Origin: Pseudomonas batumici
GTDB lineage: Bacteria; Pseudomonadota; Gammaproteobacteria; Pseudomonadales; Pseudomonadaceae
Direction: 5' to 3'
Assembly: GCF_000820515.1 (NCBI RefSeq)
Contig: NZ_JXDG01000062.1
Location: 1 to 64,000 of the forward strand
DNA: 64,000 nt
Position 1 is the stretch's first letter; each line of letters opens with the position of its first letter. The notes below the pieces were generated by a model. The model searched no databases, was not told where the DNA came from, and saw nothing but the letters and a program-made list of their open reading frames with translations. A program made the translations under genes and the position numbers. Positions 1-8,404 of the stretch are shown one piece after another.

Positions 1-68
1 TCCACGGTGACTTCCACGGTGACTTCCACGGTGACTTCCACGGTGACTTCCACGGTGACTTCCACGGT
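1..68. repeat. 12-bp tandem repeat, about 5.7 copies
   Basis: Five perfect copies of TCCACGGTGACT plus a partial sixth, starting at the window edge, so the true array may be longer. On the plus strand it reads as STVT or HGDF repeats in two open frames; on the minus strand it reads VTVE. None of these frames has a visible start inside the window, so I do not call a gene. The copies are identical, which suggests recent slippage or expansion. Confidence 0.9.
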
Positions 69-108
69 CGCCCATCAGGCCCCGACGACTCGGGACCGAT
101 GGGCGACC
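66..108. repeat. Large inverted repeat (43 bp hairpin)
   Basis: An 11-bp perfect outer arm (GGTCGCCCATC, 66-76, with its complement at 98-108) encloses a second stem CCCGA/TCGGG (81-85 and 90-94). It lies directly between the tandem repeat and the stop of the truncated antitoxin. It could be a transcription terminator without a T-tract or the end of a small palindromic repeat; the sequence does not decide. Confidence 0.75.
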
Positions 109-127
109 TGCGGAAAAGCTCAAGTCA

Positions 128-322
128 TCAGTGTTGCTGCTCAAGAGGAAGTCCCAACTCACGGGCCAGATCGGCCATACCTTTAGCACGGGCAACGGCT
201 CCCATCGCTTGGGCGATATGAGCCACATCACCAGTCTCGAAAGCATCAGCCATAAAAACAGCAATCGACTCCGGGTCGCCTAGCGCCGAGGCGGGGTCGT
301 AGTCATAGAAAGGTTCGTTCAT
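128..322 (-). pseudogene. Truncated HigA-like addiction-module antidote
   Basis: This reads as 64 residues. The N-terminal part (FYDYDPASALGDPESIAVFM, then ADAFETGDVAHIAQAMGAVARAKGMADLARELGL) matches the start of the 'putative addiction module antidote' family, XRE-type antitoxins normally close to 100 residues. The frame stops right after the first recognition helix region (GLPLEQQH), so most of the DNA-binding domain is missing. I chose the ATG at 322; an upstream ATG at 433 would add translated REP sequence and is implausible. No RelE/HigB-type toxin is visible next to it. It is probably the decayed remnant of a type II toxin-antitoxin module. Confidence 0.6.
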
Positions 323-395
323 TTTTGACTTCACTGGCGCGCTAGGTTTGGAAACCTCGTTCGCAGGTAGTGGCTGCGTTGAATGTGACATCGCA

Positions 396-420
396 ATCGC
401 CGGCAAGCCAGCTCCTACAG
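396..420. repeat. REP half-element
   Basis: ATCGCCGGCAAGCCAGCTCC followed by TACAG is one arm of the REP family found elsewhere in this window. No inverted partner is nearby, so it looks like a singlet rather than a REPIN. Confidence 0.7.
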
Positions 421-637
421 GTCCGAGTTTCAACGGTAGGGTAGTGTTTGCCTTGGGGGAGCAGGATGGAGGCCTTGGCCGAAACGTTATCGATTACAGG
501 AAAGGGTTGATCCAGCGACGTCGGCGGAACGTGCCCTGCCTTGGGCAGGCATCGTTAACCATCACACCGAGGTTGTCTGTCGCCCAACATCCTCGTTGAG
601 CATCAGCATTTTGGACCAGAGAAGAGAGAAATTTCCG

Positions 638-698
638 ACGTGTCGCTAAAACGCGATTTCAGCGACACGTTCTTCTCTCATGTCGCCGTCAGCGACAT
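638..698. repeat. Cluster of TGTCGC / GCGACA dyads
   Basis: Two perfect inverted repeats lie side by side: ACGTGTCGCT (638-647) with its complement at 661-670 (13-nt spacer), and ATGTCGC (680-686) with GCGACAT (692-698; 5-nt spacer). A further half-site ACGTGTCG (708-715) abuts the magF stop codon. Neither hairpin is followed by a T-tract on either strand, so they do not look like standard terminators. They may be protein-binding sites or the boundary of a mobile element. Confidence 0.7.
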
Positions 699-715
699 AT
701 CCTCACTACGTGTCG

Positions 716-1534
716 TTACGGATAACTAAACCGCCGAGCCAACGTCAACTCCCCAGGCGCCCGCATCGGCACGATGAACGACTCCATCTTCTCGTTCACC
801 GTCCCCTCCTCCGTAATCACCGTGACCTTCGCCGTGGTCAGTGGCTGCACAGCATTCTCCTGCCCGCCGCTCTCGTCATCCTCACTGCGATAACCTCCAC
901 CGAAGTAGTTCACGTAGATCAGGTACTGCCCCTTGATCGGCGCAGGCATGGAGAAAATCTCCGGGCCGTACCCGGTAGTCACGTCCACATCCAGCGCCGC
1001 GCCATTGGGCGCGACCCGATCGCCGTACCAGATATGCGCACCATCCGGCGTCACCACGTGCAGATCCAGGTCGGTGCCATCGGTGTCCCACGACAGCAGG
1101 ATCCGCAACTTGGCCGGTGTCGCGCCACCACCCACATTGAGAAACTGCACCCGCTTGCGCTGCTGCCCATCCGGGCTGCGCACTTCAACGCTGTTAGTGC
1201 CGTTGGGAAACATGAACGGCCGATCAAAATGCCCCGACTCATCGATCTTCAACGGCATGCTCACACCATTGACGATCAGGTTCCCCGGCACTCTGGCGCT
1301 CTTCGGCGCCCCCTTGATCATGCCCATGATCCGCGCCGTGTCCGCCTGGCCCAGCGGGGTGTTGACCGACGAGGCCGGGTAGTTGACGGTCTGGCGGAAG
1401 TGTTCAGTGTCCGGCGAGCCGACGTGCCAGCCGCCCCTGGGGGTGTCGAGCTGGATGCCGCTGTCGGCATGGGCCGCGTTCAGCACAAACAGCGCGCCAA
1501 GGAACAGGACAACGGTGGAGATGCGCAATTTCAT
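716..1534 (-). CDS. magF: MagF, YfaP-like DUF2135 protein
   Basis: 272 residues with an N-terminal signal peptide (hydrophobic core about residues 5-20, AHA cleavage near 22), so it is predicted to be periplasmic. The C-terminal two thirds carry the DUF2135 pattern also seen in MagA: NSVEVRSPDG, DTDGTDLDLHVVTPDG, and GQYLIYVNYFGGGY. The LDLHVVTPDG-type segment is the family core and has a beta-sandwich look. It is the last gene of the mag operon, starting 3 bp after the magE stop. The operon matches P. aeruginosa PA4492-PA4487 and E. coli yfaA/S/T/Q/P as I know them. A biochemical role is not known; it probably accompanies the alpha-2-macroglobulin MagD. Confidence 0.85.
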   Translation of the reverse strand: MKLRISTVVLFLGALFVLNAAHADSGIQLDTPRGGWHVGSPDTEHFRQTVNYPASSVNTPLGQADTARIMGMIKGAPKSARVPGNLIVNGVSMPLKIDESGHFDRPFMFPNGTNSVEVRSPDGQQRKRVQFLNVGGGATPAKLRILLSWDTDGTDLDLHVVTPDGAHIWYGDRVAPNGAALDVDVTTGYGPEIFSMPAPIKGQYLIYVNYFGGGYRSEDDESGGQENAVQPLTTAKVTVITEEGTVNEKMESFIVPMRAPGELTLARRFSYP

Positions 1535-1537
1535 GGC

Positions 1538-3184
1538 CTATTCCAGTAACAGGTGGCGGGCAAGCCCTTCGACGTAATCTTCGTCCTGGCCGTTCGGATG
1601 GGCTTCGAACGCCAGGTGCAGGTATTCATGGGTCAGGTCGAGGCGGTCCTGTTGCGTCAGCACGCCGCGCACATAGATACGTTGGCGTTCGCGGTCGACA
1701 TAAGGCCGACCATAGGACACCCGGCAGACGGCAAACTGGCTCAATTCGTTATAGCCAACTTCCTGGTCCAGACGCTGGCGCCACACACGACGCTGCTTGA
1801 GCAGCCACTCCTGCGCCGCCGGCAACGGCTCGCACGAGGCCACCGGGTTGTCCCAACGGCTCAGGCTCGCACGCGGGTAGGCGTGCTGGAGGATCTGGTC
1901 GTAGCGCTCGCCGCCATTGGCCTGTTCCACTGCCTGTTGCCAGGACAGCTTGTCCGGGCCGGGTTGATCCGAGTGGTAGGTCACCGGGCTGCCCGCCAGC
2001 ACCAGGTCGCTGGTCCAGGCCGCAATGCTCCGCGCCTCGACGGTGGCCGGACGCGGAGCGACGCGCTGACGGCCGCTGCTGTCGTCGATGCTCAGGCAAT
2101 CGCCGCTACGGCCGGCGTTCTGCAACAGGTAGGTGCGGATCGCCACGGCCAAAGCCTTGGCGGCTTCGATGGGCTCGCTCTTGGCTTCGCGCTGCAGGAC
2201 GCGGGCGACGTATTCCTCGCGGTCCAGCCGCGCCACCAATTGCGGCTGGCCGGCGTTCTGCAGCAGGAAGAGTTCGCCCGCGCTTTCGATTTCCAACTGG
2301 TTACCGTTGGCAAAGTCGACCCGGTAGTGACCTTGCAAGGCTCCTTTGGGAGCAGCCTGGCCGTCGGCGCGAGTGACACCTTTCAGCGGGTAGCGGGAGA
2401 ACAGGTCGACCTGCACGCAACGCCCGGCATCCTCGGATGACGGCGATGGCAGGAAGCTGCCCAGCACATCCGAATAGTGCCGCAGCACCATCTGGCTGGT
2501 GCCGCGACCGCCGACCCAGAGCGGCGTGCCGTCTTCCAGCCAGCCGGCAAAACCACCCTGGCGCGACTGCGGGTCCTGGTCGCCGAGCCAGCTCCAGGTC
2601 TTGACCCGCACGCGCCCGCCCAGCAGCCCCACCGCCTGGCCGTCGGCGGCGTTGAGCAGCACGTCCAGCAGCAGTTTGCGCGTCGGTTCCTGGGCCGGCA
2701 GCGTACGTAGCGCTTCCAGCAGTTGCACCACGGGCACGCGGGTTTGCGGTTGCACTTGATCGAGCGTCAGCAGCCAACTTGGCGCCTGGCGCGCCTGCCA
2801 GTAGTCGCGCCAATGGCCGACATCGATCTTCAAGCGCTTGGGATCGAAGTACAAACCACAGGAACGGACCAACGCAGCATCCCGGGCGATATTGCCGCCC
2901 GGGGTGCAGCAATAGACTTCCTCGTGGTCCTGGCCGTGGCAGTCGTAGGCCGGCTCTTTCTGATCCGTATCCACCAACCAGGCATAGACGAAGAGCTTCC
3001 ACAGGCTGCCCAGCGGTGTTTGCAGATCAGCCGGCAACGGCTCGCGGCTGAGCACCTGGGTGGTGTTCAGGTTCACCAGCTCGTAGCCGTTAGCAGTTTT
3101 CCAGGCCAGGCGCACCGGGGCTTCCTCTGCCGTCGCCAGCAGAGGAAGGATGCACAACAATAGCCAGGCCAGTGGACGGGTCAT
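1538..3184 (-). CDS. magE: MagE, YfaQ-like DUF2300 protein
   Basis: 548 residues; signal peptide about 1-20 (LLLCILPLLATAE). The ATG at 3184 lies one base after the magD stop. In order I see: SLWK at 60-63 in a TPLGSLWKLF context, SCG at 108-110 after ALVR, and KTW at 195-197. These are spaced like the SxxK, SxN and KTG motifs of penicillin-binding proteins, although the last two are altered. A SpoIID/LytB-like segment follows at about 324-354 (EEYVARVLQREAKSEPIEAA, then KALAVAIRTYLL), and a zinc-protease-type HEYLH at 519-523 with a downstream Glu. The assignment to the YfaQ/DUF2300 family is firm; the catalytic reading is my inference. Confidence 0.85.
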   Translation of the reverse strand: MTRPLAWLLLCILPLLATAEEAPVRLAWKTANGYELVNLNTTQVLSREPLPADLQTPLGSLWKLFVYAWLVDTDQKEPAYDCHGQDHEEVYCCTPGGNIARDAALVRSCGLYFDPKRLKIDVGHWRDYWQARQAPSWLLTLDQVQPQTRVPVVQLLEALRTLPAQEPTRKLLLDVLLNAADGQAVGLLGGRVRVKTWSWLGDQDPQSRQGGFAGWLEDGTPLWVGGRGTSQMVLRHYSDVLGSFLPSPSSEDAGRCVQVDLFSRYPLKGVTRADGQAAPKGALQGHYRVDFANGNQLEIESAGELFLLQNAGQPQLVARLDREEYVARVLQREAKSEPIEAAKALAVAIRTYLLQNAGRSGDCLSIDDSSGRQRVAPRPATVEARSIAAWTSDLVLAGSPVTYHSDQPGPDKLSWQQAVEQANGGERYDQILQHAYPRASLSRWDNPVASCEPLPAAQEWLLKQRRVWRQRLDQEVGYNELSQFAVCRVSYGRPYVDRERQRIYVRGVLTQQDRLDLTHEYLHLAFEAHPNGQDEDYVEGLARHLLLE

Positions 3185-3185
3185 G

Positions 3186-6100
3186 TCATTCAACCGTGAT
3201 TTGCCCAAGGGCTGGCTTCTGTTCCTGGGCCTGATGCTCCGGCGCATAGATCTGGCTGAAACGAGCCGGCGGCAACTTGAACTGGCCCTTCTGCGAGAAG
3301 CGGATCAGGTGGCGCAGGCGCACCTCACCGTTGAGGCTGTTGACCGGTACGCCGTAGGCCATCTGCCCCGGCTCGAAGTGCGCCTTCTCCAGCGGCGTGG
3401 CTTCGGCACCGGCCAGCCCGGCGAGGTTGACGCCCCAGGTGGTGCGCTCAACGTCCGCGCCCGGCGGCAACGGCACTTCGAGCATGCCGTAGCGCAGTGG
3501 CTTGACGCTCTTGGTGGTGAGGATCACTTCGTCCAGGTAGAGGCTGTCGCTGGACAACGGCTTGTCACCCACGGCCTTGAGGCTGAAGGTGTAGGCGTCG
3601 TCGCCCGGCACCAGTTCCAGCAGGCGGCGCTTGATCTGCACCGGCAGGTCGTCCGGGACTTTCTGCTGGCTCAGGTAGCTCAGCTTGGCCCGCAACGGAC
3701 GCTCCTGCACACCGCCCAGGCTCAGCACACTCGGTACGCCTGCGCCCTGCCATTGCCAATAGTTTTCGCCGGTCCCGCCCTGGCGCGCTTGCCAGCCTTC
3801 GCCCGGGGTCAGGTTGACCATTTTCGGGGTCTGCTCGATGCTGCGTTGCAGCCAGGTCAGGGCCAGAGCACGCTCCAGAGTGGATTGCTGCGGCAACAGG
3901 CGCTGCAACAGGTCCTGGGCCTGGTCGGCGTTGAACGGTTTGAGCGACAGGTTCAAGGCACTGGCGAACGGTTGCGAGCTGGTGCCGAGGCGCTGCTCGG
4001 CCGCGGGCAGTTGCTTGCTGAACGCATCCGGCAAGGCGACTTTGCTCTGGCGTGCCAGGGCGGCGGTCAGCACCCGCGCACTGGCCAGGCCCAGGGCCGA
4101 ATCCGGCGCGCTCATGATCAGGCTGTCCTCGCCGTCATCCATCAGGTTGGCGTCGGCGCCCTCGCCGGCTTTCGCCAGTTCGTTCATCAGGCCGCTCAGC
4201 AAGGTGTTGACCGGCAGTTGCATGTCCTTGGCGAACGACAGCACCAACGCCCGTTGCAGCAAAGGCGTGACGGTGGCCTGTTTGCCGTAGACATCCAGCA
4301 CCCGCTGCCAGTGCTCCGGCGGCAGGCTGATGCCCAGGGCCTTGCTGGCGTGCCAGTCGGCGTAATAGGCATAGCCGGTCAGGAACGCATCTGGAGTGAC
4401 GTCTTCACCCCACCAGGTGAACCAGGCGTCCGGCCCGGCCATCGAGACCAGGCGCAGGCGGCTGTTCTGCATGATCAGGCGCAAGCGGTCACGGACCTGG
4501 GCGTTGGCCGACAACGCCGGGTAGGCGATGCTCAACGGCAGCAGCTGGCTGGCGGTCTGTTCGACGCCGCCATACGGGTAGCTGAGCAAATCGTCGAGGC
4601 TGGCGCGGAACAGCGCTTGCGGGCTGTCGTCGAGGCGCAGGCGAATATCGCTGGCGTCCGCCGGCAGGCTCAGCGGGGTGTCGCCGCTCGCCACGCTGAG
4701 GTTCTGGCTTTGCGTCACTTGCCAGCCGTCACCCACGGCACTCAGGCGTACCGCCAAGGCATCCTGGGGCTTGCCGTCCTGTTGCAGCTCGGCGCTCCAG
4801 TCGCCGCTGCTCAACGGGGTCGCCGGCAGCGGGATGTAGTTGATGCCTTTGTTCAGGGACAGCGGCAGGCGTTGCTCCTGGCCGGCGTAGCGGATCAGCA
4901 GTTCGGTCTTGACCGGCTTGTCGGCCTGGCTGAAGGCGAACAGGCCGAGTTTCGGCTGGTCGCCCGTGCGGAAGTGGGTCGGGCCGCTCCATTTCAGGTA
5001 CAGCGGTTTGTCGGAACGGATGAACTGGTTCTTCTGCCCCACCTGCCCGGCATCGGCGATGGCCCGAGCAGTGATGCGCCAGCGGGTCAGGGAGTCCGGC
5101 ATGCGGAAGGTGAAACGCACCTTGCCGTTGGCATCGGTGACCAGCTCCGGTTGCCAGGCGGCGGTGTCGACGTCTTCACGACGCGGCCGTTCCAGCACTT
5201 TCACCCCACGTTCGCTACGGTTGGCCTTGCCCGGCGCGCCAGGGCTGCCCGGCAATGCCACGTCGTAGCTGATGAACGACAGGCTGGCGCTGGTGCGCAC
5301 GTTGTTACGCCGTGGGTGGTAGAAGAACTGGTCGATGCTCGGCGCCACTTCCGGTTGCAGCGCGTAGATCATTTCATCCACCACGCTGACGGTCAGGTGC
5401 GCCGGGATCGGCTTGCCGGCGAACTGGGTGGTCAGGTCCACCGAGACGGTGTCGCCCGGCTGGTAGCTGTCCTTGTCAGTGGCAATGGCCACGTCGATCT
5501 GCGGCGTGGTGACCTTGAGGCCGGCGTTCTGGAAGCTGTATTCGCCGCCCTTGGTGTAGAGCACCGAGAAGGTAAGGTTGGGGGCGAAGTTGTCCTTCAC
5601 CGGAATCCGCGCACGGTATTGGGTGTCGCTGATTTTTTCCAGGCGCAGCCAGTCGGCGCCCTTGGACAGCAACGCGGTGGCCTCGACCTTGTCACGCTCC
5701 AGCGACAGCAACGCGTCGTTGACCGGCTCCGGGAAGGTGATCAGCGCCAGGGCTTCATCACCCGCCTGGTACTCGGGTTTGTCGAGAAGGATTTCCACGG
5801 TGCCGGGCACGGCTTTCACCCCGTCGCCGGTCACCGAGTGGCCGGTGGCGCCGAGGATGCGTTCGTGGTCGTCCTTGAGCGACAGGTTGTAGGTGCCGGG
5901 ACGGTCGAAGGTGACGCTGAAACCCTTATCGCCGGCAGCCAGTTTTCCGTTGCCGGTGGTCTGGTCTTCCAGGCGCACCCAGCTATAGGTACTTGGTTTG
6001 CCGGCGTTGGGCTGTTCGACAGTGGACTCGCTGGCGTAGCTGAACGCGACCTTCTCGCCGGTGGCGCTGAAACGCTGCGGCGCCGACAGGCGATAGCGGG

Positions 6101-7757
6101 CCGCACCGCGTTCGATGAGGATTTCCTTGGTGGTCTTGACCCGATACGCCGCGCCATCGCTGGCGAACACGGTGAGCATGTAGCGGCTCGGTTTTTCCGC
6201 CGCCGGCAGGTCGAGCACAGCCTGGCCCTTGTCGTCGGTGGTCAGTTCGGTGCTGGTCAGTTCCACCGGGAATTGCCCGAGGTATTGCAGCTCGTTGTCG
6301 ACCATCGACAGTTGCTGGGCGCGCAGGCTCAGCTGCACACGGGCATCGGCCACCGGCTTGCCGTCCGGGTAGAGCAGCAGCAATTTGCCCTTGATCGGCT
6401 CGCCGGTGCGGAAGTCCTGCTTGGCCAGATCCATGGAGATTTCAAAGTGCGGCTTGATGTACTCGGCAACACGGAAGGCGCTGCTGTAGGTCTGGTCGCG
6501 GTAGGTGAAGCGCAACTCGTAGCCACCGGCCACGGCGTTGTCCGGTAGCTGGAAACGGCCCTGGGTACCGGACTTGGCGTCCAGGTTCAGGTCCAGGGTC
6601 TGCAACGTGGTGCCGGTGGCATCCAGCACGCTGACACGCACCGGGGCGGTGGTCGGGTTGACCGAGTCACGGGCGTTCTTGAATTCGCGGCCGACGATTT
6701 TCATCGACACCCAATCCCCCGGCCGGTATAGCGGCCGGTCGGTGAAGGCGTAGAGCTTGGTGTCGTAGATTTCGCTGTCGTAGTAGAAGTTCTCGGAGAC
6801 GAACACGCCGCCCTCGTCGTCCTCGCCGATCATGAACGAGCGCTCCGGGCTGACGTGCTTGAGGCGCAGCAGGCCGTCGGCATCGGTCTCGCCACTGCTC
6901 ATCACCCCCAGGCCATCGGTCCACAGCACCTTGACCTTGGGCACCGAGCTGCCTTCATGCTTGCGCGCCGCCCATACCACCAATTCGTCGCCGGCGATCT
7001 TGCTCACGGCCACGGTGTTGGAGACGAACACCACGGTGGTCGCGCGGTATTTGCCGATCAGCGCTTCCACCAGGTACAGGCCCGGCTTGAGTTTGCCCAG
7101 CGGCACATAGACGTTGCCGGGGGCGACGCTGATGAACTGGCTGGAGGAACCGGCCAGGTCGACGCCCTTCGGCGGCTGGATCGGCTTGGCGTCCCACAGC
7201 GGGTAGCGGAACTGGCTGACCAGCGGCAGGCCGGGCAGCGGCGCATATTGCGGGTGGTTGTCGTAAGGGGTCGGTGCGGCGATGGCCGTGCCCATTTTCA
7301 GTTCCGGCACTTCCTCGGTCACTTGCTTGCGCGACTCGTAGGAGAACGCCCGCTGCATCACGCGACGGGACTTGCGATACCAGTTGTCCCACAGGTAGGC
7401 CAGGGTGTTGGACAGGCCTTCGCCCTTGAACTGGCCGTCGCTGACCACCCGGTGCAGGTTCTTCTGGCGCTTGAGAAATTCCAGCGGCTGGTCGATGCGG
7501 TACACGCGGATATCCGCGCCGCCGTAGGGCTCCATGCGGAAACGCCGGTAGTCGCGGCCCGGTGCTTCGAGGCGGACCAGGGCCTGCTCGTCGCTGGCGA
7601 AGCTGCTATCGGCCAGCAGGAAGAAACTCTCGCCGGATACCGGCGTGTAGTTGCTCGGCGGCACCGAGTCATCGGCGGCACCGGCGACAACCGGCACCAG
7701 CACGGCCAGGGCGAAAACCATTCGGGAAAACAGACGCATCATGGGAGACCCGTTCAT
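3186..7757 (-). CDS. magD: MagD, bacterial alpha-2-macroglobulin
   Basis: About 1523 residues. The ATG at 7757 overlaps the magC stop (ATGA); a second ATG pair at 7742/7739 would also keep the signal peptide (FALAVLVPVVAGA). The protein shows serial MG beta-sandwich domains (PLYRPGDWVSMK, PDGKPVADARVQL, FRMPDSLTRWRITA), and a C-terminal part with the helical TED-like region (GMxPD-like and LSYPYGGVEQTASQLLPL). At about residue 1064 the usual thioester CxEQ reads GVEQ, so the covalent trapping bond cannot form, as in P. aeruginosa MagD and E. coli YfaS. It is expected in the periplasm or inner-membrane-bound, trapping proteases. It is the central gene of the mag operon. Confidence 0.93.
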   Translation of the reverse strand: MNGSPMMRLFSRMVFALAVLVPVVAGAADDSVPPSNYTPVSGESFFLLADSSFASDEQALVRLEAPGRDYRRFRMEPYGGADIRVYRIDQPLEFLKRQKNLHRVVSDGQFKGEGLSNTLAYLWDNWYRKSRRVMQRAFSYESRKQVTEEVPELKMGTAIAAPTPYDNHPQYAPLPGLPLVSQFRYPLWDAKPIQPPKGVDLAGSSSQFISVAPGNVYVPLGKLKPGLYLVEALIGKYRATTVVFVSNTVAVSKIAGDELVVWAARKHEGSSVPKVKVLWTDGLGVMSSGETDADGLLRLKHVSPERSFMIGEDDEGGVFVSENFYYDSEIYDTKLYAFTDRPLYRPGDWVSMKIVGREFKNARDSVNPTTAPVRVSVLDATGTTLQTLDLNLDAKSGTQGRFQLPDNAVAGGYELRFTYRDQTYSSAFRVAEYIKPHFEISMDLAKQDFRTGEPIKGKLLLLYPDGKPVADARVQLSLRAQQLSMVDNELQYLGQFPVELTSTELTTDDKGQAVLDLPAAEKPSRYMLTVFASDGAAYRVKTTKEILIERGAARYRLSAPQRFSATGEKVAFSYASESTVEQPNAGKPSTYSWVRLEDQTTGNGKLAAGDKGFSVTFDRPGTYNLSLKDDHERILGATGHSVTGDGVKAVPGTVEILLDKPEYQAGDEALALITFPEPVNDALLSLERDKVEATALLSKGADWLRLEKISDTQYRARIPVKDNFAPNLTFSVLYTKGGEYSFQNAGLKVTTPQIDVAIATDKDSYQPGDTVSVDLTTQFAGKPIPAHLTVSVVDEMIYALQPEVAPSIDQFFYHPRRNNVRTSASLSFISYDVALPGSPGAPGKANRSERGVKVLERPRREDVDTAAWQPELVTDANGKVRFTFRMPDSLTRWRITARAIADAGQVGQKNQFIRSDKPLYLKWSGPTHFRTGDQPKLGLFAFSQADKPVKTELLIRYAGQEQRLPLSLNKGINYIPLPATPLSSGDWSAELQQDGKPQDALAVRLSAVGDGWQVTQSQNLSVASGDTPLSLPADASDIRLRLDDSPQALFRASLDDLLSYPYGGVEQTASQLLPLSIAYPALSANAQVRDRLRLIMQNSRLRLVSMAGPDAWFTWWGEDVTPDAFLTGYAYYADWHASKALGISLPPEHWQRVLDVYGKQATVTPLLQRALVLSFAKDMQLPVNTLLSGLMNELAKAGEGADANLMDDGEDSLIMSAPDSALGLASARVLTAALARQSKVALPDAFSKQLPAAEQRLGTSSQPFASALNLSLKPFNADQAQDLLQRLLPQQSTLERALALTWLQRSIEQTPKMVNLTPGEGWQARQGGTGENYWQWQGAGVPSVLSLGGVQERPLRAKLSYLSQQKVPDDLPVQIKRRLLELVPGDDAYTFSLKAVGDKPLSSDSLYLDEVILTTKSVKPLRYGMLEVPLPPGADVERTTWGVNLAGLAGAEATPLEKAHFEPGQMAYGVPVNSLNGEVRLRHLIRFSQKGQFKLPPARFSQIYAPEHQAQEQKPALGQITVE

Positions 7758-8404
7758 CGAGAGAGGAAGTTCAGCCGGTAGACGCCGATGAAGTTGGGGT
7801 TCGTTGCATCGGGTATCCATCGGGTGTCCTTCCATGTCATGAGTTGCTGCACGCTGGCGGAGCGCATGCCGTTGTCGGTGGGGGTGGTGGTGCCGGTGTG
7901 ATAGGCGATGTTGCGGCCCATCCAGATCATCAGGTGCTGGTCGTCGCCCTGGTCGAAGAACAGCAGGTCGCCGGGCCGCGCCTGGTTGAGGTCGCGGCTG
8001 ACCAGCTGGCTGTTGAACTGGATCAGCTTGATCGCATTGACGTAGGGCCCGACCTTGCCGCCGCCCTGCTGCCATTGCTGGGCCAGGTTGCGCTGGCTCT
8101 CGCTCAGGGTCAGCTCGGGCGGCAGGTAGCGGTTGGACAGGCCATTGGCCCGCAGCCATTTGTCATCGTGTTTTTTCAGCGCTTCGTTGGCGGCGAAGCG
8201 CACCAGGCCGGCGCAGTCCTGCTGGTACCAGCGCGGACTCGGCCCCTGGGTCAGTTGCTCCTGGGCGATGCGCACGAACCAGGCGCGGAACACCTGGGAC
8301 TGCTCGACATCCAGGGGCGCTGTTTCAAGGGCGAACGCCGGCGCACTGAACGCGGTGTTCAGTAATAGCGCCAGCCAGCCCAACCTCTTGAACAGAGGAG
8401 TCAC
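7754..8404 (-). CDS. magC: MagC, YfaT-like DUF1175 protein
   Basis: 216 residues from a GTG at 8404 that overlaps the magB stop (GTGA), a pattern used repeatedly in this genome; ATGs at 8416 and 8431 are alternatives. The GTG start leaves a clean signal peptide (LFKRLGWLALLLNTAF..APAFA). The sequence holds QQDCAGLVRF (Cys about 64), then DLLFFDQGDDQHLMIWMG and YHTG. This Cys-His arrangement resembles NlpC/P60 cell-wall peptidases (DCxGLV, then His). The family is DUF1175, encoded next to the alpha-2-macroglobulin in both Pseudomonas and E. coli. The peptidase reading is inferred from motif shape only. Confidence 0.83.
   Translation of the reverse strand: MTPLFKRLGWLALLLNTAFSAPAFALETAPLDVEQSQVFRAWFVRIAQEQLTQGPSPRWYQQDCAGLVRFAANEALKKHDDKWLRANGLSNRYLPPELTLSESQRNLAQQWQQGGGKVGPYVNAIKLIQFNSQLVSRDLNQARPGDLLFFDQGDDQHLMIWMGRNIAYHTGTTTPTDNGMRSASVQQLMTWKDTRWIPDATNPNFIGVYRLNFLSR

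Larger units (their letters stand above)
323..715. other. Gene-less stretch with REP copy and dyads
   Basis: I see no credible gene here. It holds a single REP half-element at about 396-420 and a cluster of TGTCGC/GCGACA dyads at 638-715 (listed separately). Positions 430-600 show nothing recognisable. Confidence 0.6.

Noticed and set aside
1..68. CRISPR array
   Set aside because: The units are 12 bp, contiguous and without spacers, so this is a simple tandem repeat.
638..670. Rho-independent terminator of the mag operon
   Set aside because: The hairpin is strong but has no T-tract following it on the minus strand.
3150..6548. 1132-codon open frame on the plus strand
   Set aside because: It is antisense to magD and its composition (long His/Arg/Gln/Gly runs) is typical of a GC-rich shadow frame.
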